Below are positions 61,730-64,000 of a stretch of 64,000 nucleotides of DNA, in pieces. Each line of letters starts with the position of its first letter. Within the stretch, counting starts at the first letter, position 1. The translations under genes were made by a program, and so were the position numbers. This stretch comes from Nocardioides sp. SR21. GTDB lineage: Bacteria > Actinomycetota > Actinomycetes > Propionibacteriales > Nocardioidaceae. The stretch is taken from positions 155,955-219,954 of the forward strand of contig NZ_JAKWJR010000009.1 of NCBI RefSeq assembly GCF_022761125.1, in the 5' to 3' direction. The notes under the pieces were generated by a model. It ran no database searches. It was given only the letters and a program-made list of their open reading frames with translations, and was not told where the DNA came from.

Positions 61730-63141
61730 GCAGCACGAACACCGGCAAGCTGTGGGGCGGACGCTTCGAGGGCGGCCCGTCGCCGGAGCTCGACGCGCTC
61801 TCGCGCTCGACGCACTTCGACTGGCGCCTGGCGCTGTACGACATCGCCGGCTCGCACGCCCACGCCAAGGCCCTGGGTGCCGCCGGCTACCTGACGCCCG
61901 AGCACGAGGCCGAGATCCACCGCGGCCTCGACGTGCTGGCCCAGGCCTGGTCCGACGGCACGCTGCAGCCGGACCCGTCCGACGAGGACGTGCACGGCGC
62001 GCTCGAGCGGCTGCTGCTCGAGGAGATCGGCGCCGACATCGGCGGCCGGCTCCGCGCCGGTCGCAGCCGCAACGACCAGATCGCGACGCTGTTCCGGTCG
62101 TTCCTGCTCGACCACGCCGAGACGATCACGCGCCAGGTGCTCGACCTCGTCGACGCGCTCTCGACCCAGGCCGGCGCGCACCTCGACGTGATCATGCCGG
62201 GCCGCACCCACCTGCAGCACGCCCAGCCGGTGCTGCTGTCCCACCACCTGCTCGCCCACGCCTGGGCCCTGCTCCGCGACGTGGATCGGCTCGCCGACTG
62301 GCGTCGTCGTACCTCCGCCGAGTCGCCGTACGGCGGGGGAGCGCTGGCCGGCTCGAGCCTCGGCCTGGACCCGGTGCTGGTCGCCTCCGAGCTGGGCTTC
62401 GCCGGCTCCTCGCCGAACTCCATCGACGGCACGGCCTCCCGTGACTTCGTCGCCGAGTTCGCCTACGTCGCCGCGCAGATCGGGGTGGACGTCAGCCGGA
62501 TCGCCGAGGAGGTCATCCTCTGGTCGACCCGCGAGTTCGACTTCGTGACGCTGCACGACTCCTGGTCGACGGGGTCGAGCATCATGCCGCAGAAGAAGAA
62601 CCCCGACATCGCCGAGCTCGCGCGTGGCAAGGCCGGCCGCCTCCTCGGCAACCTCTCCGGTCTGCTCGCCACGCTCAAGGCGCTGCCGCTCGCCTACAAC
62701 CGCGACCTCCAGGAGGACAAGGAGCCGGTCTTCGACTCCGTCGACACCCTCGAGGTGCTGCTCCCGGCGTTCACTGGGATGGTCGCGACGCTCACCTACA
62801 ACGGCGAGCGGATGACCGAGCTCGCCCCGCAGGGCTTCTCCCTCGCGACCGACATCGCGGAGTGGCTGGTGCGCGAGGGAGTGCCGTTCCGCATCGCCCA
62901 CGAGGTCGCCGGTGCGTGCGTACGCCGCTGCGAGGAGCTCGGCATCGAGCTCGCCGACCTCAGCGACGAGCAGTTCGCCGAGATCTCGCCGTCCTTGACG
63001 CCCGGCGTCCGCGAGGTGCTGACGATCGAGGGCTCGGTCGCCTCGCGCACCGGGCGCGGCGGCACCGCCCCCGTCCGGGTGCGCGAGCAGCTCGGTGAGC
63101 TGACGGCGCTCGCCCGCGAGTTCCGTGGTCGCCTCACCTGA
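61726..63141 (+). CDS. argH: Argininosuccinate lyase
   Basis: 471 residues. It splits argininosuccinate into arginine and fumarate, the last step. KLWGGRFEGGPSP begins the protein. The catalytic-serine loop and signature are GSSIMPQKKNPDIAELARGK; HLQHAQPVLLSHHL carries the catalytic histidine region. The start is the ATG giving MSSTNTGKLW; a longer reading is repeat sequence. Its end overlaps the next gene by 17 nt. Confidence 0.97.
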   Translation: MSSTNTGKLWGGRFEGGPSPELDALSRSTHFDWRLALYDIAGSHAHAKALGAAGYLTPEHEAEIHRGLDVLAQAWSDGTLQPDPSDEDVHGALERLLLEEIGADIGGRLRAGRSRNDQIATLFRSFLLDHAETITRQVLDLVDALSTQAGAHLDVIMPGRTHLQHAQPVLLSHHLLAHAWALLRDVDRLADWRRRTSAESPYGGGALAGSSLGLDPVLVASELGFAGSSPNSIDGTASRDFVAEFAYVAAQIGVDVSRIAEEVILWSTREFDFVTLHDSWSTGSSIMPQKKNPDIAELARGKAGRLLGNLSGLLATLKALPLAYNRDLQEDKEPVFDSVDTLEVLLPAFTGMVATLTYNGERMTELAPQGFSLATDIAEWLVREGVPFRIAHEVAGACVRRCEELGIELADLSDEQFAEISPSLTPGVREVLTIEGSVASRTGRGGTAPVRVREQLGELTALAREFRGRLT

Positions 63142-63712
63142 TCTCTCCGGGCCGGTGCTGGAGACGGCACCTGGTCTGCTCAACGCCGTGCTGCGGCACG
63201 GCGACGTCGCCGTACGCCTCACGGAGGTCGAGGCGTACGACGGCGCGAACGACCCGGGCTCGCACGCCTTCCGCGGCATGACCCGCCGCAACGCGGTGAT
63301 GTTCGGACCGCCGGGCCACCTCTACTGCTACTTCACCTACGGGATGCACGTCTGCTGCAACGTCGTCTGCGGCCCGGTCGGGACCGCCAGCGCGGTCCTG
63401 GTCCGTGCCGGCGAGGTGGTCGACGGCATCGAGATCGCCCGAGAACGTCGACCGGGCGCGAAGGACCGCGACCTGGCGCGCGGCCCGGCCCGGCTCTGCC
63501 GAGCACTCGGCATCGAGCTCGGGCACGACGGCACCGACCTGGTCGCCGGGCCGGTCACCCTCGAGCCGGGGGAGTCCCCGGCCGATGTCTCCACCGGCCC
63601 CCGGGTCGGTCTTCGTGCTGCCCCGGATCGGCCGTGGCGCTTCTGGATCACCGATGATCCGACGGTGTCGGCGTACCGTCCGGCGGCGCCTCTCAGGCGT
63701 GGATCGCGCTGA
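63125..63712 (+). CDS. 3-methyladenine DNA glycosylase (AAG/MPG family)
   Basis: 195 residues. It removes alkylated bases in base-excision repair. The eukaryotic-type AAG fold is recognised by LTEVEAYDGANDPGSHAFRGMT with the catalytic glutamate, MFGPPGHLYCYFTYGMHVCCN, and LARGPARLCRALGI. GTG start overlapping argH. Its end precedes the rRNA promoters by about 25 bp. Confidence 0.93.
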   Translation: MVASPDLSGPVLETAPGLLNAVLRHGDVAVRLTEVEAYDGANDPGSHAFRGMTRRNAVMFGPPGHLYCYFTYGMHVCCNVVCGPVGTASAVLVRAGEVVDGIEIARERRPGAKDRDLARGPARLCRALGIELGHDGTDLVAGPVTLEPGESPADVSTGPRVGLRAAPDRPWRFWITDDPTVSAYRPAAPLRRGSR

Positions 63713-63736
63713 GATCACGCTCAGATCGACCCCGGT

Positions 63737-63765
63737 TTGGCGTGCCCGCCGACCACGTGTAATGT
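63737..63765 (+). promoter_or_regulatory. rRNA operon promoter P1
   Basis: TTGGCG and TAATGT are separated by exactly 17 bp. The position, upstream of a typical 16S leader and after the AAG gene, fits an rrn promoter. Confidence 0.75.
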
Positions 63766-63871
63766 TCCTTCTCGCCGCGGCAAGCGGCTCCCACTCCCGG
63801 CCGAGAGGCCACTCTGGATGGGGGTCAACTTGTCGCGTCACGGCGGAGCAAGAAGCCGGATCAGCGCCAAG

Positions 63872-63900
63872 TTGACCGGGGGAAGCGAAACCGGTAAGTT
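63872..63900 (+). promoter_or_regulatory. rRNA operon promoter P2
   Basis: TTGACC and TAAGTT are separated by exactly 17 bp. The -35 is near consensus. It lies about 135 bp after P1, giving the tandem arrangement common for rrn operons. Confidence 0.8.
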
Positions 63901-64000
63901 TCTGCAGGTTGCCCCGCAGCGGGTCCGAGAGGGCCAGCACGGTGTGCGTCTGATTCTTGAGAACTCAACAGTGTGTCATAGTCGACGAATTAGTTTGTAA
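63901..64000 (+). other. Leader of the rRNA operon (16S gene beyond window)
   Basis: The stretch TTCTTGAGAACTCAACAGTG near 63955 is a conserved element of actinobacterial pre-16S leaders, involved in antitermination or processing. The A/T-rich end also fits. No 16S sequence itself is visible; the gene should begin within a few hundred bases. Confidence 0.85.

Noticed and set aside
63713..64000. 16S rRNA gene start within the window
   Set aside because: The conserved 16S 5' sequence is not present; only promoters and leader are visible before the edge.

Overview
The window is a gene-dense stretch of chromosome from a very high-GC actinobacterium. Most likely it belongs to the Nocardioidaceae (Nocardioides-like). 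The reasons are the strong G/C third-position bias, frequent GTG starts, an mIHF-gmk-rpoZ-coaBC-metK-priA-def-fmt-rsmB core block, an actinobacterial PriA without a Walker A motif, and many leaderless-type promoters. The species cannot be named from this sequence alone. No prophage, insertion sequence, tRNA gene or CRISPR array was found. The 16S rRNA gene should start just beyond the right edge, because its promoters and leader occupy the last 270 bases.

Layout. 1-3 kb: a secreted protein, a patatin-like hydrolase, a PPOX-family protein, a small membrane protein and a methyltransferase. 3-12.7 kb: the pyrimidine operon pyrR-pyrB-pyrC-carA-carB-pyrD-pyrF plus a lipoprotein gene, all overlapping or nearly so, preceded by a PyrR-binding RNA element. 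12.7-13.4 kb: nine tandem copies of a ~73-bp double-stem hairpin unit. 13.5-23.4 kb: mihF, gmk, rpoZ, coaBC, metK, a Calx-beta protein, priA, def, fmt, rsmB. 23.4-29 kb: a SigE-type sigma factor with a coupled membrane protein, an AAA ATPase divergent from a LigD-type polymerase, a cupin, a DUF1801 protein, rpe and an MFS transporter. 29.1-33.5 kb: an FMN riboswitch and the riboflavin operon ribD-ribE-ribM-ribBA-ribH. 33.5-39 kb: hisE, hisG and mixed genes. 39-46.7 kb: sseB-like, infC-rpmI-rplT with an attenuator, an RNA methyltransferase, a histidine kinase and pheST. 46.7-54 kb: an AfsR-like regulator, a DrrAB-type ABC exporter, a sulfatase and a DinB/MDMPI-like protein. 54-63.7 kb: the arginine cluster argC-J-B-D-F-R-G, NUDIX, argH, then an AAG-type DNA glycosylase. 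63.7-64 kb: rrn promoters and leader.

Most operons are translationally coupled through ATGA/GTGA stop-start overlaps. Biosynthetic flow is complete for UMP (carbamoyl phosphate to UMP), for riboflavin precursors to riboflavin, and for arginine from N-acetylglutamate onward. Three RNA-level controls are readable: the PyrR element, the FMN riboswitch and the infC attenuator.

The most unusual findings are two. The first is a short repeat family (three copies, 84, 84 and 75 bp) lodged exactly at ATGA stop-start junctions; each copy is itself a mini-ORF whose ATG overlaps the upstream stop and whose TGA overlaps the next gene's ATG. The second is the nine-unit tandem hairpin array between the pyr operon and mihF. 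At least a dozen genes also show a TANNNT -10 hexamer only 6-8 nt before the start codon, and in three cases the TAG stop of the previous gene supplies the first half of that hexamer.
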